The notes under the pieces: generated by a model
Database searches by the model: none
Told to the model about the DNA's origin: nothing
Seen by the model: the letters and a program-made list of their open reading frames with translations, nothing else
Made by a program: the position numbers and the translations under genes
Shown: positions 24,817 through 33,200 of the stretch, in pieces
Layout of the letters: each line of letters starts with the position of its first letter
Position numbering within the stretch: position 1 is the first letter of the stretch
Origin: Cryptosporangium arvum DSM 44712
GTDB taxonomy: Bacteria > Actinomycetota > Actinomycetes > Mycobacteriales > Cryptosporangiaceae
Direction of reading: 5' to 3'
DNA length: 64,000 nt
NCBI RefSeq assembly: GCF_000585375.1
Contig: NZ_KK073874.1
Span: 2,232,001-2,296,000, forward strand

Positions 24817-25626
24817 ATGAACGAGGCAGACGCGACCGATCGGCCGAACCCGGCCGGGATCTACGACTACATCCTGGGCGGGACCGCGAACTCCGCCGTC
24901 GATCGGGCCGCTGCGGACCGGGCGCTGAAGGTGTTACCGGAGCTGGGGGAGTCGGCCTGGGCCAACCGCGGCTTCCTGCAGCGCGCGGTCGCGCGGATGG
25001 CCGACGAGTGGGGCGTCCGTCAGTTCCTCGACCTCGGGGCCGGGTTACCGACCCAGCGCAGCACCCACGAGGTGCTCGCCGAGCACTGCCCCGACGGTCG
25101 CGTCGTCTACGTCGACCGGGATCCGCTGGCGGTCGAGCGGGGCGACGTCCTGCTCCGCGGCATCGCGGGCGCCACGATGGTGCGGGCCGACATCCGGGAC
25201 GTCGAGCAGGTGCTGTCCGCGCCGCGCACCCGCGAGCTGGTCGACCTCGAGCTTCCGGTCGGGATCCTGCTGGTCGCCGTCACCCAGTTCCTGCCCGACG
25301 AGGACGACCCGTGGGCGCTGGTACGTCGTTACGTCGAGGCCGTTCCGCCCGGTTCGTACGTGGCCATCTCCGCACCCACCAGCGACAAGCAGTCCGAGCG
25401 GGTGGTCGGCAACGTCCGGTCGGAGATGGCCAGGGCCGGCGCGCGTGCCGTGTCCCGTTCGCGGGCGGAGTTCACCCGTTTCTTCGAGGGCCTCGAGATC
25501 GTGCCGCCGTACCCGGGTGCCGAGCCGGTCGTCGTCCACGTCGGCCAGTGGGGAGCCGAGGATCCCGAGGTCGCGGACGACGACGGGTCGCGATGGTTCT
25601 ATGCCGCCGTTGCGCGCAAGCCGTGA
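24817..25626 (+). CDS. SAM-dependent methyltransferase, DUF574 family
   Basis: About 269 aa. The N-terminal RPNPAGIYDYILGG and the SAM-site FLDLGAGLPT are signatures of actinobacterial DUF574 proteins. VYVDRDPLAV is the acidic loop that follows the second strand. GTGGAG lies ~7 bases before the ATG at 24817. The methyl acceptor is unknown for the family. It is followed by DUF397 and XRE genes, a common grouping in sporulating actinomycetes. Confidence 0.88.
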   Translation: MNEADATDRPNPAGIYDYILGGTANSAVDRAAADRALKVLPELGESAWANRGFLQRAVARMADEWGVRQFLDLGAGLPTQRSTHEVLAEHCPDGRVVYVDRDPLAVERGDVLLRGIAGATMVRADIRDVEQVLSAPRTRELVDLELPVGILLVAVTQFLPDEDDPWALVRRYVEAVPPGSYVAISAPTSDKQSERVVGNVRSEMARAGARAVSRSRAEFTRFFEGLEIVPPYPGAEPVVVHVGQWGAEDPEVADDDGSRWFYAAVARKP

Positions 25627-25647
25627 GGAGAGCGCTAACGTTGTTCC

Positions 25648-25890
25648 ATGACCCCGCCGCGGAAGCCGACGCTGGAAGAGCTGCGTGTCGACGTCGATGC
25701 GCAGAGCTGGCAGCGGTCCGGCACCGGGCGCGGGGTCATCGAGGTCGCATTCGTCGATGCCCTCGAGGAGCGTTGGGTGTTGATGCGGGTCGCCGGGGAC
25801 CCGGACGGGCGAGTGCTGGTCTACAGCCGCTTCGAGTGGGAGTGCTTCGTCGACGGCGTCCGTAAGGGCGAATTCGACGACGCCGTGTGA
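25648..25890 (+). CDS. DUF397-family small protein
   Basis: 80 aa. The GVIEVAFVD strand, the aromatic end FEWECFVDGVRKGEFD and the size fit DUF397. Members usually pair with an XRE/DUF5753 regulator as antagonist or partner, and such a gene follows directly. The sequence is divergent from typical members, lacking the early WRKSS motif and having SWQRSG instead. Confidence 0.75.
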   Translation: MTPPRKPTLEELRVDVDAQSWQRSGTGRGVIEVAFVDALEERWVLMRVAGDPDGRVLVYSRFEWECFVDGVRKGEFDDAV

Positions 25891-25933
25891 GACCCCCGGT
25901 GAGCGCGCGATGCTGACCAGTGGAGGAACGCCA

Positions 25934-26776
25934 GTGACCACCCTGTACGGCCCCACCGTCGCGAAAAGACGGTTGGCGCGCCGGCTGGTCGAGCTACGGG
26001 TGGAGAACAAGTACACCGCCAACCAGGTGTGCGACAAGCTCAACTGGGGGCGCGGCAAGGTCGGGCGGTTCGAGGCGAACGTCTGGAAGCGCCCGGAGAT
26101 GAGCGACGTCCGGGACCTGCTGCGGATCTACGGCGTCCCCGACGCCGAGCGCGAGGAACTCGAGGCGCTCGCGATGCGGGCCCGCGACCGGGCCTGGTGG
26201 CGGGAGTACGGCGACGTCTTCGCCGACGACGAGTACGCCGGGTTCGAGTCCGACGCGCGGTGCGTCTCGCTGTACATGCCGCTGATCCTGCCCGGTCTGC
26301 TGCAGACGTCGGCCTACACCGAGGCCCACATGAACGTCGGCACGAAGTCCGAACAGTGGCGCGCCCGTGCCTTGGAGGCCCGTCAGCGCCGTCAGCGGGT
26401 GCTCGACGACGTCGACGTCGAGCTGGTGGCGGTGCTCACCGAGGCCTCACTGCTCTACCACTGGGGTACGCCGGAGGAGCGCCGCACGCAGATCAGGCAT
26501 CTGGTCGCGATGAGCCTGCGGCCGAACGTCGAGATCCGGCTGTTGCGTTTCTCCGATGGACCGCACCCGGGCATGAGCAGCCTGATCAGCATCTTCGACT
26601 TCCCGGGCGACGAGCCGGGCATCGCCTTCCTGGAGAACGACGCGGCTGTGCAGCAGCTGGACTCCCGGGCCGAGGTGGAGACCTACAAGCGGATCTTCGC
26701 CGACATCCGCGCGGCCGCGCTGGAGCCGATGGCCACGACGGTGGCGTTGAAGCAGCTCTCCGACTCGTTGCCGTAA
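25934..26776 (+). CDS. XRE-family regulator with DUF5753 domain
   Basis: About 280 aa. Residues ~10-70 form an XRE helix-turn-helix (RRLARRLVELRVENKYTANQ, then GRGKVGRFEANVWKRP). The rest is DUF5753, with the typical LILPGLLQTSAYTEA and DFPGDEPGIAFLEN. GGAGG (22-26 of the 25.9 kb line) lies 7 bases before the GTG at 25934. It is expected to control its own cluster together with a DUF397 partner, as BldB/WhiJ-type systems do. It ends at a shared terminator. Confidence 0.9.
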   Translation: MTTLYGPTVAKRRLARRLVELRVENKYTANQVCDKLNWGRGKVGRFEANVWKRPEMSDVRDLLRIYGVPDAEREELEALAMRARDRAWWREYGDVFADDEYAGFESDARCVSLYMPLILPGLLQTSAYTEAHMNVGTKSEQWRARALEARQRRQRVLDDVDVELVAVLTEASLLYHWGTPEERRTQIRHLVAMSLRPNVEIRLLRFSDGPHPGMSSLISIFDFPGDEPGIAFLENDAAVQQLDSRAEVETYKRIFADIRAAALEPMATTVALKQLSDSLP

Positions 26777-26780
26777 GACA

Positions 26781-26837
26781 GATCGGCGGGAGTTCCGGGC
26801 CGGCCGCCCCCCGGCTCGCCCGGAACTCCCGCCGATC
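26781..26837. terminator. Bidirectional terminator with 20-bp stem
   Basis: Perfect 20-bp inverted repeat (26781-26800 with 26818-26837) and a 17-base GC-rich loop, between the convergent XRE and methyltransferase genes. Confidence 0.9.
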
Positions 26838-26840
26838 GGT

Positions 26841-27650
26841 TCAGAGGCGCGCCACGCCGCCCAGCAGGGTGGACGCCGGTGCGTCGGCGTCCGGGGCGCG
26901 CCACCGGTTCACCGGGACGATGCCCGGGTCGACCAGCTCGAGTCCGCTGACCGCGGCGGTGAGCGTCTCCTCCGAGCGCAGCACCAGCGGCGTCAGCGTG
27001 CAGTCGTAGACCAGCCGGGTGATCCGTTCGGTCGTGGTGGGCGCCTCGCTCGCCGCGGCGTGCGAGAACGCCAGCAGGCTCCCCCGGGGGGCCGCGCGAC
27101 GCAGCGGCCCGAGGACGCGGTCGAGCTCGCCCGGCACGAAGTGCAGCACCGCGAGGCAGAGGATCGCGACCGGCCGGTCGAAGTCGATCAGGCGCCGGGT
27201 GACCGGGTGCTCGAGGACGCCGATCGCGTCACGCAGGTCGGCGTGGATGGCCCCGACCCGCCCGGACACCCCCGTGGCCCGGGCGGTCGAGCCGACCTGG
27301 GCGGTGACGCCCGGATCGATGTCCACCGCGACGACCCGGCTCGTCGCGTCGCCGGCACAGGCCACCTCCGGTACCCCGCCCGGCGAGGCGTAGCCGGAGC
27401 CGAGGTCGAGGAACTGTGTGACGCCCTGCCCGACGGCGTACTCGACGACCCGCCGCAGGAAAGCGCGGTTCTGCTGGGCCGCTGTGACGACCTCGGGGAC
27501 CGCGTCGAGCAGTGCGTCGGCGGCTTCCCGGTCGGCCGCGAGATGGTTGCGACCGCCCAGGTAATAGTCGTACATCCGGGCCGCACTGGGCCGGAAGCTG
27601 TCGACCTCGACCGGCGTGCGCGACCGAGGTGCGTGAAGCATGGACGTCAT
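26841..27650 (-). CDS. SAM-dependent methyltransferase, DUF574 family (second copy)
   Basis: About 269 aa. FRPSAARMYDYYLGGRNH and FLDLGSGY are DUF574 marks; VVAVDIDPG is the acidic loop. It is clearly diverged from the copy at 24.8 kb, so it is not a recent duplication. GGAG lies 8 bases before the first ATG, and a second ATG (27641) is possible. The 200-base stretch upstream is relatively AT-rich and holds only the terminator of the next gene. Confidence 0.88.
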   Translation of the reverse strand: MTSMLHAPRSRTPVEVDSFRPSAARMYDYYLGGRNHLAADREAADALLDAVPEVVTAAQQNRAFLRRVVEYAVGQGVTQFLDLGSGYASPGGVPEVACAGDATSRVVAVDIDPGVTAQVGSTARATGVSGRVGAIHADLRDAIGVLEHPVTRRLIDFDRPVAILCLAVLHFVPGELDRVLGPLRRAAPRGSLLAFSHAAASEAPTTTERITRLVYDCTLTPLVLRSEETLTAAVSGLELVDPGIVPVNRWRAPDADAPASTLLGGVARL

Positions 27651-27807
27651 CCGCCTGACTCCTCCGACCGCGCGACTCCAAATCTGTGAAACACAGATTA
27701 TGAAGGTGTGGCGGCCACGGCAACTCTCTCATGCATATTGGCGAGATTCACTGGTACCAGCCGTTTCTTGCACCGATTGGTGTCAAGGTCGCAACCCGGA
27801 AAACGAA

Positions 27808-27840
27808 GCACGGTGACACCCGAAGCGGGTGTCACCGTGC
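27808..27840 (-). terminator. Terminator of the DUF397 gene
   Basis: Perfect 15-bp stem (27808-27822 with 27826-27840) with a 3-base loop, 13 bases after the stop of the minus-strand gene; read on the minus strand it is followed by TTCGTTTTCC. Confidence 0.85.
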
Positions 27841-27853
27841 AATCGTTGAGCGG

Positions 27854-28078
27854 TCACAAGTCGTAGCGGCCGGCCTTCACGTCGTCGAGGAACGCGCCGA
27901 ATGCCGCCCGGGGTACGACGTGCGCGCCGTCCTCCGGGCGGACGCTGTCGCGCACCGCGGTCACGACGGGAAAGTTGGCGGCGACCTCCACGCAACCGGT
28001 GTTCGCGCCGGTGCTTCTGGAGGCCTTGCGCCAGTGGGCGTGGGACAGGTCGGTCGGGGAGTCGTTCATGATCGTCAC
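27854..28078 (-). CDS. DUF397-family small protein
   Basis: 74 aa with the canonical DUF397 pattern: HWRKASRSTGANTGCVEVA, AVRDSVRPED and FLDDVKAGRYD. GGAAGG precedes the GTG at 28078 by about 4 bases, while the ATG at 28069 is an alternative. No XRE partner is adjacent; the nearest is ~1.3 kb away across the methyltransferase gene. Confidence 0.85.
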   Translation of the reverse strand: MTIMNDSPTDLSHAHWRKASRSTGANTGCVEVAANFPVVTAVRDSVRPEDGAHVVPRAAFGAFLDDVKAGRYDL

Positions 28079-28229
28079 CGGGCCTTCCGTCTTGACAGAT
28101 AGCGCGCTCCACCTTACGCCGCTCCAAACTGTGAATCACAAGAACGATTAACGTGAACCGTGTTTACCAAGTTGGTACGAAAAGGCTGCTCAGAGGCGTG
28201 ATCACTGATTCGCCGGGTATCCGCCGCCC

Positions 28230-29471
28230 ATGCACGGGGACGACATTCAGGCCCTGGCCGGACCGCTGCGCACCGCCGGCGATTTTGACCCGCTGCTCGA
28301 CCGGATCGGGAACGCGCGGATCGTGATGCTCGGCGAGGCCAGCCACGGCACCCACGAGTTCTACTGCCGCCGGGCCGAACTCACCCGCCGGCTGATCGAC
28401 GAGCGGGGCTTCTCGTTCGTCGCGGTGGAGGGCGACTGGCCGGACTGCGACCGGGTCGACCGGGCCGTGCGCGGCAGCGCGAGCCCGCGGCAGGCGCTCA
28501 CCGAGTTCGACCGGTGGCCGACCTGGATGTGGGCCAACGAGGAGGTCTGCGACTTCGCCACCGGGCTGCGGGCCGCGAACCTCATCCGGGCGAACCCCGT
28601 CGGGTTCCACGGGCTGGACGTCTACTCGCTCTGGGAGTCTCTCGACGAGATCTGCGCCTACCTGCGTGAGCACGACCCGGCGAACCTACCCGCGGTGCTC
28701 GCCGCCATGGGCTGCCTGGCCCCGTACGGACAGGATCCGCAGCAGTACGCGTGGGCCACCGTGATGGGGTCCACCTGCGCGCCGCCGCTGGTCGAGCTGC
28801 TCACCACGCTCCGGTACCGCACCACCGACCTGGGCATCCTGCAGAACGCCGAGGCCGCGGTGGGCGCCGAGAACTACTACCGCGAGATGGTCAGCAACGG
28901 TCCCGAGTCCTGGAACGTCCGCGACGTCCACATGGTCAACACGCTCGACCGTCTGCTCCAGCACTACGGGCCGGGCTCGAAGGCCGTGGTCTGGGCCCAC
29001 AACACCCACATCGGCGACGCCCGCGCCACCGACATGGCCGACGTCGGCATGGTCAACCTCGGCCAGCTCGGCCGCGAGCGCTGGGGCGACGACGCGGTGG
29101 TGCTGGTGGGCTTCGGGAGCCACCGCGGCCAGGTGCTCGCCGGCCCCGCCTGGGGCGCTCCGGTGGAGGTGATGCCGGTGCCACCGGCGCGCGCCGGTTC
29201 GTTGGAGGCGATCCTGGACGCCTCCGTGCCGGAGCCGGCGCTGTTCGTGCTGCCGTCGGGACCGCGACCGCGCTGGCTCACCGACACGCTCGCGCACCGG
29301 GCGATCGGCGTCGTCTACCGGCCGTCGCGCGAGGCCTACGGCAACTACGTGCCCACTCGCCTCGGCGATCGCTACGACGCGTTCGTCTGGCTGCCGGAGA
29401 CGACCGCGCTGGCCCCGCTGCCCGCGGTCGCCGTCGGCAGTGAGCTGGAGACGTACCCCGTCGGCGTCTGA
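28230..29471 (+). CDS. Erythromycin-esterase-family hydrolase
   Basis: About 413 aa. GEASHGTHEFY near residue 35 carries the Glu and His typical of the family active site. FVAVEGDWPDC, VVWAHNTHIGDA and FVWLPETTAL are other conserved blocks. True Ere enzymes open the macrolide lactone ring. Many family members, including those with this DVYSLWES version, have unknown substrates. It is followed after 14 bases by an ABC-F gene. Confidence 0.85.
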   Translation: MHGDDIQALAGPLRTAGDFDPLLDRIGNARIVMLGEASHGTHEFYCRRAELTRRLIDERGFSFVAVEGDWPDCDRVDRAVRGSASPRQALTEFDRWPTWMWANEEVCDFATGLRAANLIRANPVGFHGLDVYSLWESLDEICAYLREHDPANLPAVLAAMGCLAPYGQDPQQYAWATVMGSTCAPPLVELLTTLRYRTTDLGILQNAEAAVGAENYYREMVSNGPESWNVRDVHMVNTLDRLLQHYGPGSKAVVWAHNTHIGDARATDMADVGMVNLGQLGRERWGDDAVVLVGFGSHRGQVLAGPAWGAPVEVMPVPPARAGSLEAILDASVPEPALFVLPSGPRPRWLTDTLAHRAIGVVYRPSREAYGNYVPTRLGDRYDAFVWLPETTALAPLPAVAVGSELETYPVGV

Positions 29472-29485
29472 TCTATCGTGGCCCG

Positions 29486-31123
29486 GTGAGCGCCACTCTG
29501 GTCGTCAAAGGCCTGTCCGCCGGGCACGGCGACCGCACCCTCTTCTCCGGTCTCGACCTCGTCGTCGCTCCCGGCGACGTGATCGGCGTCGTCGGGGCCA
29601 ACGGCGCGGGCAAATCCACGCTGTTGCGTCTGCTGGCCGGTCTGGACACACCCCAGCAGGGCACGGTCCGCCGCACCCCGGCCACCGCGACCGTCGGGTA
29701 CCTGCCGCAGGAGTCCGAGCGGCGCCCGGGCGAGAGCGTCCGGGACTTCCTCGGCCGCCGCACCGGCGTCACGCGGGCCCAGCAGGACCTGGACGAGGCC
29801 ACCGAGGCGCTCAGCGAAGGCAAACCCGGCGCCGACGACGCGTACTCCGACGCGTTCGACCGCTGGCTCGCCCTCGGCGGCGCCGACCTCGCCGAGCGGG
29901 CCGACACCGTCGCCGACGACCTCGGGCTCTCGATCGACCTGGACGCCCGGATGGCCGGCCTCTCCGGCGGCCAGGCCGCCCGGGCGTCGCTGGCGTCGTT
30001 GCTGCTCAGCCGGTACGACGTCGTGCTGCTCGACGAGCCGACGAACGACCTGGACCTGGACGGGCTGGAGCGGCTCGAACGGTTCGTCGCCGAGCTGCGT
30101 ACCGGCACCGTGCTCGTCAGCCACGACCGCGAGTTCCTGGCCCGCACGGTGACGTCGGTCGTCGAGCTCGACCTCGCGCAGCAGCAGATCAACACGTTCG
30201 GCGGTGGGTACGCCGCCTACCTGGAGGAGCGCGAGACCGCCAGGCGGCACGCCCGCGAGGCCTACGACGAGTACGCCGGCACCCGCGCCGGGCTGGTGGA
30301 CCGGGCCCGCACCCAGCGCTCGTGGATGGAGAAGGGCGTCAAGAACGCCCGCCGCAAGGCGCCCGACAACGACAAGATCGGCCGCAAGTTCCGCACCGAG
30401 GCCACCGAGAAACAGGCCGCGAAGGCCCGGCAGACCGAGCGGCTGATCGAGCGGCTCGAGGTCGTCGAGGAGCCCCGCAAGGAGTGGGAGCTGCGGATGA
30501 CGATCGCCGCGGCGCCGCGCTCCGGTGCGGTGGTCGCGACGCTGCGCGGCGTCGTCGTGCGCCGCGGCGACTTCACGCTCGGCCCGGTGAACCTGCAGCT
30601 CGACTGGGCCGACCGGGCGGTGCTCACCGGGGCCAACGGGTCGGGGAAGAGCACGCTGCTCGGCGTCCTGCTGGGAAGGATCGAGCCCGACGAGGGCACG
30701 GCCGCGCTCGGGCCGGGTGTGGTCGTGGGCGAGGTCGACCAGGCCCGGGGCCTGTTCGCCGGCGACGACACGATCCTCGACGTGTTCGCCCGGGTGCTGC
30801 CGGATCAGGTGCCGGGGGAGATCCGCACGCTGCTGGCGAAGTTCGGCCTCAAGGCCGACCACGTCCGCCGTCCGGCCGGGAGCCTCTCGCCGGGGGAGCG
30901 CACCCGGGCCGGGCTGGCGCTGCTGCAGGCCCGGGGCGTCAACCTGCTCGTGCTCGACGAGCCGACGAACCACCTCGACCTGCCGGCGATCGAGCAGCTC
31001 GAATCGGCGCTGGAGAACTACCCGGGCACGCTGCTGCTCGTCACGCACGACCGCCGGATGCTCGACGCGGTGAGCACGAACCGCCGCTTCCACGCGGTGG
31101 ACGGGCAGGTGTCGGAGATCTAG
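29486..31123 (+). CDS. ABC-F ATP-binding protein
   Basis: About 545 aa. Two nucleotide-binding domains have Walker A sites GANGAGKST and GANGSGKST, signatures LSGGQ and LSPGE, and LLDEPTNDLD and VLDEPTNHLD Walker B motifs. They are joined by a charged linker, and there are no membrane helices. ABC-F proteins act on ribosomes as translation factors or antibiotic-protection factors. The gene starts with GTG and lacks an obvious ribosome site, so it is probably coupled to the esterase-family gene. Its 3' end overlaps the convergent pilin gene by 4 bases. Resistance versus housekeeping cannot be told from sequence. Confidence 0.9.
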   Translation: MSATLVVKGLSAGHGDRTLFSGLDLVVAPGDVIGVVGANGAGKSTLLRLLAGLDTPQQGTVRRTPATATVGYLPQESERRPGESVRDFLGRRTGVTRAQQDLDEATEALSEGKPGADDAYSDAFDRWLALGGADLAERADTVADDLGLSIDLDARMAGLSGGQAARASLASLLLSRYDVVLLDEPTNDLDLDGLERLERFVAELRTGTVLVSHDREFLARTVTSVVELDLAQQQINTFGGGYAAYLEERETARRHAREAYDEYAGTRAGLVDRARTQRSWMEKGVKNARRKAPDNDKIGRKFRTEATEKQAAKARQTERLIERLEVVEEPRKEWELRMTIAAAPRSGAVVATLRGVVVRRGDFTLGPVNLQLDWADRAVLTGANGSGKSTLLGVLLGRIEPDEGTAALGPGVVVGEVDQARGLFAGDDTILDVFARVLPDQVPGEIRTLLAKFGLKADHVRRPAGSLSPGERTRAGLALLQARGVNLLVLDEPTNHLDLPAIEQLESALENYPGTLLLVTHDRRMLDAVSTNRRFHAVDGQVSEI

Positions 31124-32619
31124 TCCTCGTGGACGCCCTTCAGTGGGCTCGCCTGGAGCTCGGTCACCGGGGCGTTCCACTTCTGCCGGGCCGAACCGTC
31201 GCACGCGGCCACCACGATCTTGGTGACGCGTTGCCCGGTGTTGAACAGGTCGGGCGGGTTGGCGTCCGGATCGGTCGTGCTCAGGCAGTGCCCGGCGCTG
31301 TCGACGAGCGTGTAGCTCAGCGGGTAGCTGTCGTCGGCCTCCCGGCGGGTCCACTGCAGCGCCGCGCCGCCGGTGCCGCACGACACGACCCGGACGTACT
31401 GGCCCACCCCGACGAGCAGCGGGCTGCGCAGGCAGTACTGGGCGCCGGGCTTGGTGACGACCTGGCCGCTGACCCCGTTGGCCGGCATCGTCCACTTCTG
31501 GTTCCACGCCACGTAGGTCGGGTCCGGCGCCTGCTTGCACGGCCAGGCGATCAGAAAGGACTGGTTGACGTTCTGGTCGGTCACGTCGAGGCAGCGGCCG
31601 AACTGTTCGAGGTTCACCAGCTGGCTGTTCGTCGGGCCGGCCGCACCGGGACCCACGGTGGCGTCCGGGAAGAAGCTCTGCGTGCTGTTGTAGCTGCGCC
31701 GGCAGTTGCTGCCGGAGCCCAGCACCACCGGGCTGCCCTCGACGCCGGGGAACTTCGCGTTGAAGCAGAAGCCGTCGAGCGAGGAACCGTTCGTGGTCCC
31801 CTCGAAGTTCGCCGAGTCGTTGATGCTCCACTGCTGACGCGCCTGGACGGTCGGCGTCGTGCAGTTCGCGACCACGACCGGGTTTCCGACGGCGTGCGGC
31901 GTGGCCGAGTCCAGGCACACGCCGACCGGGAGCGCGGTCGTCCGCGAGGACAGCAGCAGGATCCGCAGCTTGTTGTCGTAGGCGAAGTTCTGGGCCGCGA
32001 GGCCGGGGCTGCAGGTCTGGAGCGTGACCGCGGTCCCCGACGCCGGGGTGGCCGACCCGGCGTCCAGGCACAGGTCGGTCTCGCTGGTGTTGGCCCGGTA
32101 GACGTGGATCATCCCGCCGGGAATGCTCTGGTTGGTCGTCCGGAACGTGTAGACGGCGGTCAGGGTCCGGCTGACCGTGGCCCCGAGCCCCGCCGAGTAG
32201 CTCCCGACCGAGCTCAGCAGCGCGTAGGCCGGCGTGCGTGCGACGCCTTGGGACGGCGCGCAGGTGATCCGGCTGGCGCCGCTGAGCCAGCTGGCGGGTT
32301 GGCCCTGCGGGTCCTGGGCGTAGTAGCGCACGCTCACCGAGTACGACCCCCGCAGGACCGAGGTCACCGTCCCGGCCAGCGACGCGCAGGGCAGTTTCGA
32401 GAGCACGCCGGCGACCGTGCCGTCGTTGGCCGAGCGGATGTGCGCCATGCCGACGTCGAGCCCGCTCTGGGCGGCGTTGAGGGCTTCGGCCCGCGCGATC
32501 TCCGTCCGGGCCAGGACGGTCTGGCGCACCACCGAGTCCAGCACCAGCGTGCTCAGCGACAGCGCCACGAGCGTCAGCAGCATGGCGATCGGGAGCGATC
32601 CGTCGTCGCGTCGTCTCAC
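31120..32619 (-). CDS. PilX-like minor pilin fused to ricin-type lectin repeats
   Basis: About 499 aa. The first ~35 residues are a pilin-like N-terminus (DDGSLPIAMLLTLVALSLST) without Glu5, as in PilX-type minor pilins. Beyond ~residue 165 are repeated units with CLDAGS, CLDSAT and CLDVTD starts and QxW ends (RQQWS, NQKWT, LQWTR, RQKWN). These fit ricin B-type beta-trefoil lectins, probably two. It overlaps the preceding pilin gene (GTGA). Inference: a pilus-tip or pilus-surface adhesin binding sugars. Confidence 0.8.
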   Translation of the reverse strand: MRRRDDGSLPIAMLLTLVALSLSTLVLDSVVRQTVLARTEIARAEALNAAQSGLDVGMAHIRSANDGTVAGVLSKLPCASLAGTVTSVLRGSYSVSVRYYAQDPQGQPASWLSGASRITCAPSQGVARTPAYALLSSVGSYSAGLGATVSRTLTAVYTFRTTNQSIPGGMIHVYRANTSETDLCLDAGSATPASGTAVTLQTCSPGLAAQNFAYDNKLRILLLSSRTTALPVGVCLDSATPHAVGNPVVVANCTTPTVQARQQWSINDSANFEGTTNGSSLDGFCFNAKFPGVEGSPVVLGSGSNCRRSYNSTQSFFPDATVGPGAAGPTNSQLVNLEQFGRCLDVTDQNVNQSFLIAWPCKQAPDPTYVAWNQKWTMPANGVSGQVVTKPGAQYCLRSPLLVGVGQYVRVVSCGTGGAALQWTRREADDSYPLSYTLVDSAGHCLSTTDPDANPPDLFNTGQRVTKIVVAACDGSARQKWNAPVTELQASPLKGVHED

Positions 32620-33200
32620 GGCAGTGCCCGGCCTTCCGCGCAGGTGGTCCTGGTGTCGACCGAGGAGGAGTTCTGCGCCGTGAACGCCACCCGGTAGCCC
32701 CGCGTCGCCCGGTTCGCCGCGCCGCCGGCGCCGATCGTCATGTCCAGTGCGAGCTGCTGATAGACCTTCGGGCTGCCCACGTCGTCGACGGTGAACGGCG
32801 TGTCCGCGGTGACGCCGCTCGCGAGCCGGGCCCAGCCGGTCGGCGTCGGGAGCGCCCCGCCCTGGTCCCAGGTCCGCTGCTGGAGCTCGCCGGTCGCCCG
32901 GTTCAGGCGCAGCTGGGTGCAGGTCGGCGTTCCGCTCCAGGTGGTGAGGAACTCGACGTAGGAATCCGCACCGACCAGGCCGGGCGCGCTGATGGCCGAG
33001 GCGTACCGCACCTCGCGGTCGAGCCGCCCGAACGCGACGGTCAGGTCCTGCTGGGCCTCGCTACCGGACTGGGTCAGGTTCGTCGTCCGGTAGAGCGCGA
33101 GGATCCCGGTCATGGCCCCGGTCATGAACAGGGCCATGACGAACATCGAGATCGCCATCTCGATGAGCGTGATCCCCGTGTCGCCGGGCCGGCGGGTCAC
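32616..33200 (-). CDS. PilW-like minor pilin
   Basis: About 194 aa. The short leader RRPGDTG is followed by ITLIEMAISMFVMALFMTG, a class III prepilin signal with Glu at +5. The soluble part is beta-rich with two cysteines. It starts at a GTG overlapping the upstream TGA and ends overlapping the next gene, so the three minor pilins are translated as a unit. A longer frame to 33632 runs through the upstream gene and is not used. Confidence 0.85.
   Translation of the reverse strand: MTRRPGDTGITLIEMAISMFVMALFMTGAMTGILALYRTTNLTQSGSEAQQDLTVAFGRLDREVRYASAISAPGLVGADSYVEFLTTWSGTPTCTQLRLNRATGELQQRTWDQGGALPTPTGWARLASGVTADTPFTVDDVGSPKVYQQLALDMTIGAGGAANRATRGYRVAFTAQNSSSVDTRTTCAEGRALP

Noticed and set aside
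25648-26776. XRE/DUF397 as toxin-antitoxin module
   Set aside because: Family knowledge favours developmental regulation, and neither protein has a toxin fold motif.
29372-32697. Long open frames on both strands across the ABC-F and pilin genes
   Set aside because: They are out-of-frame readings of the two real genes and show low-complexity translation only.
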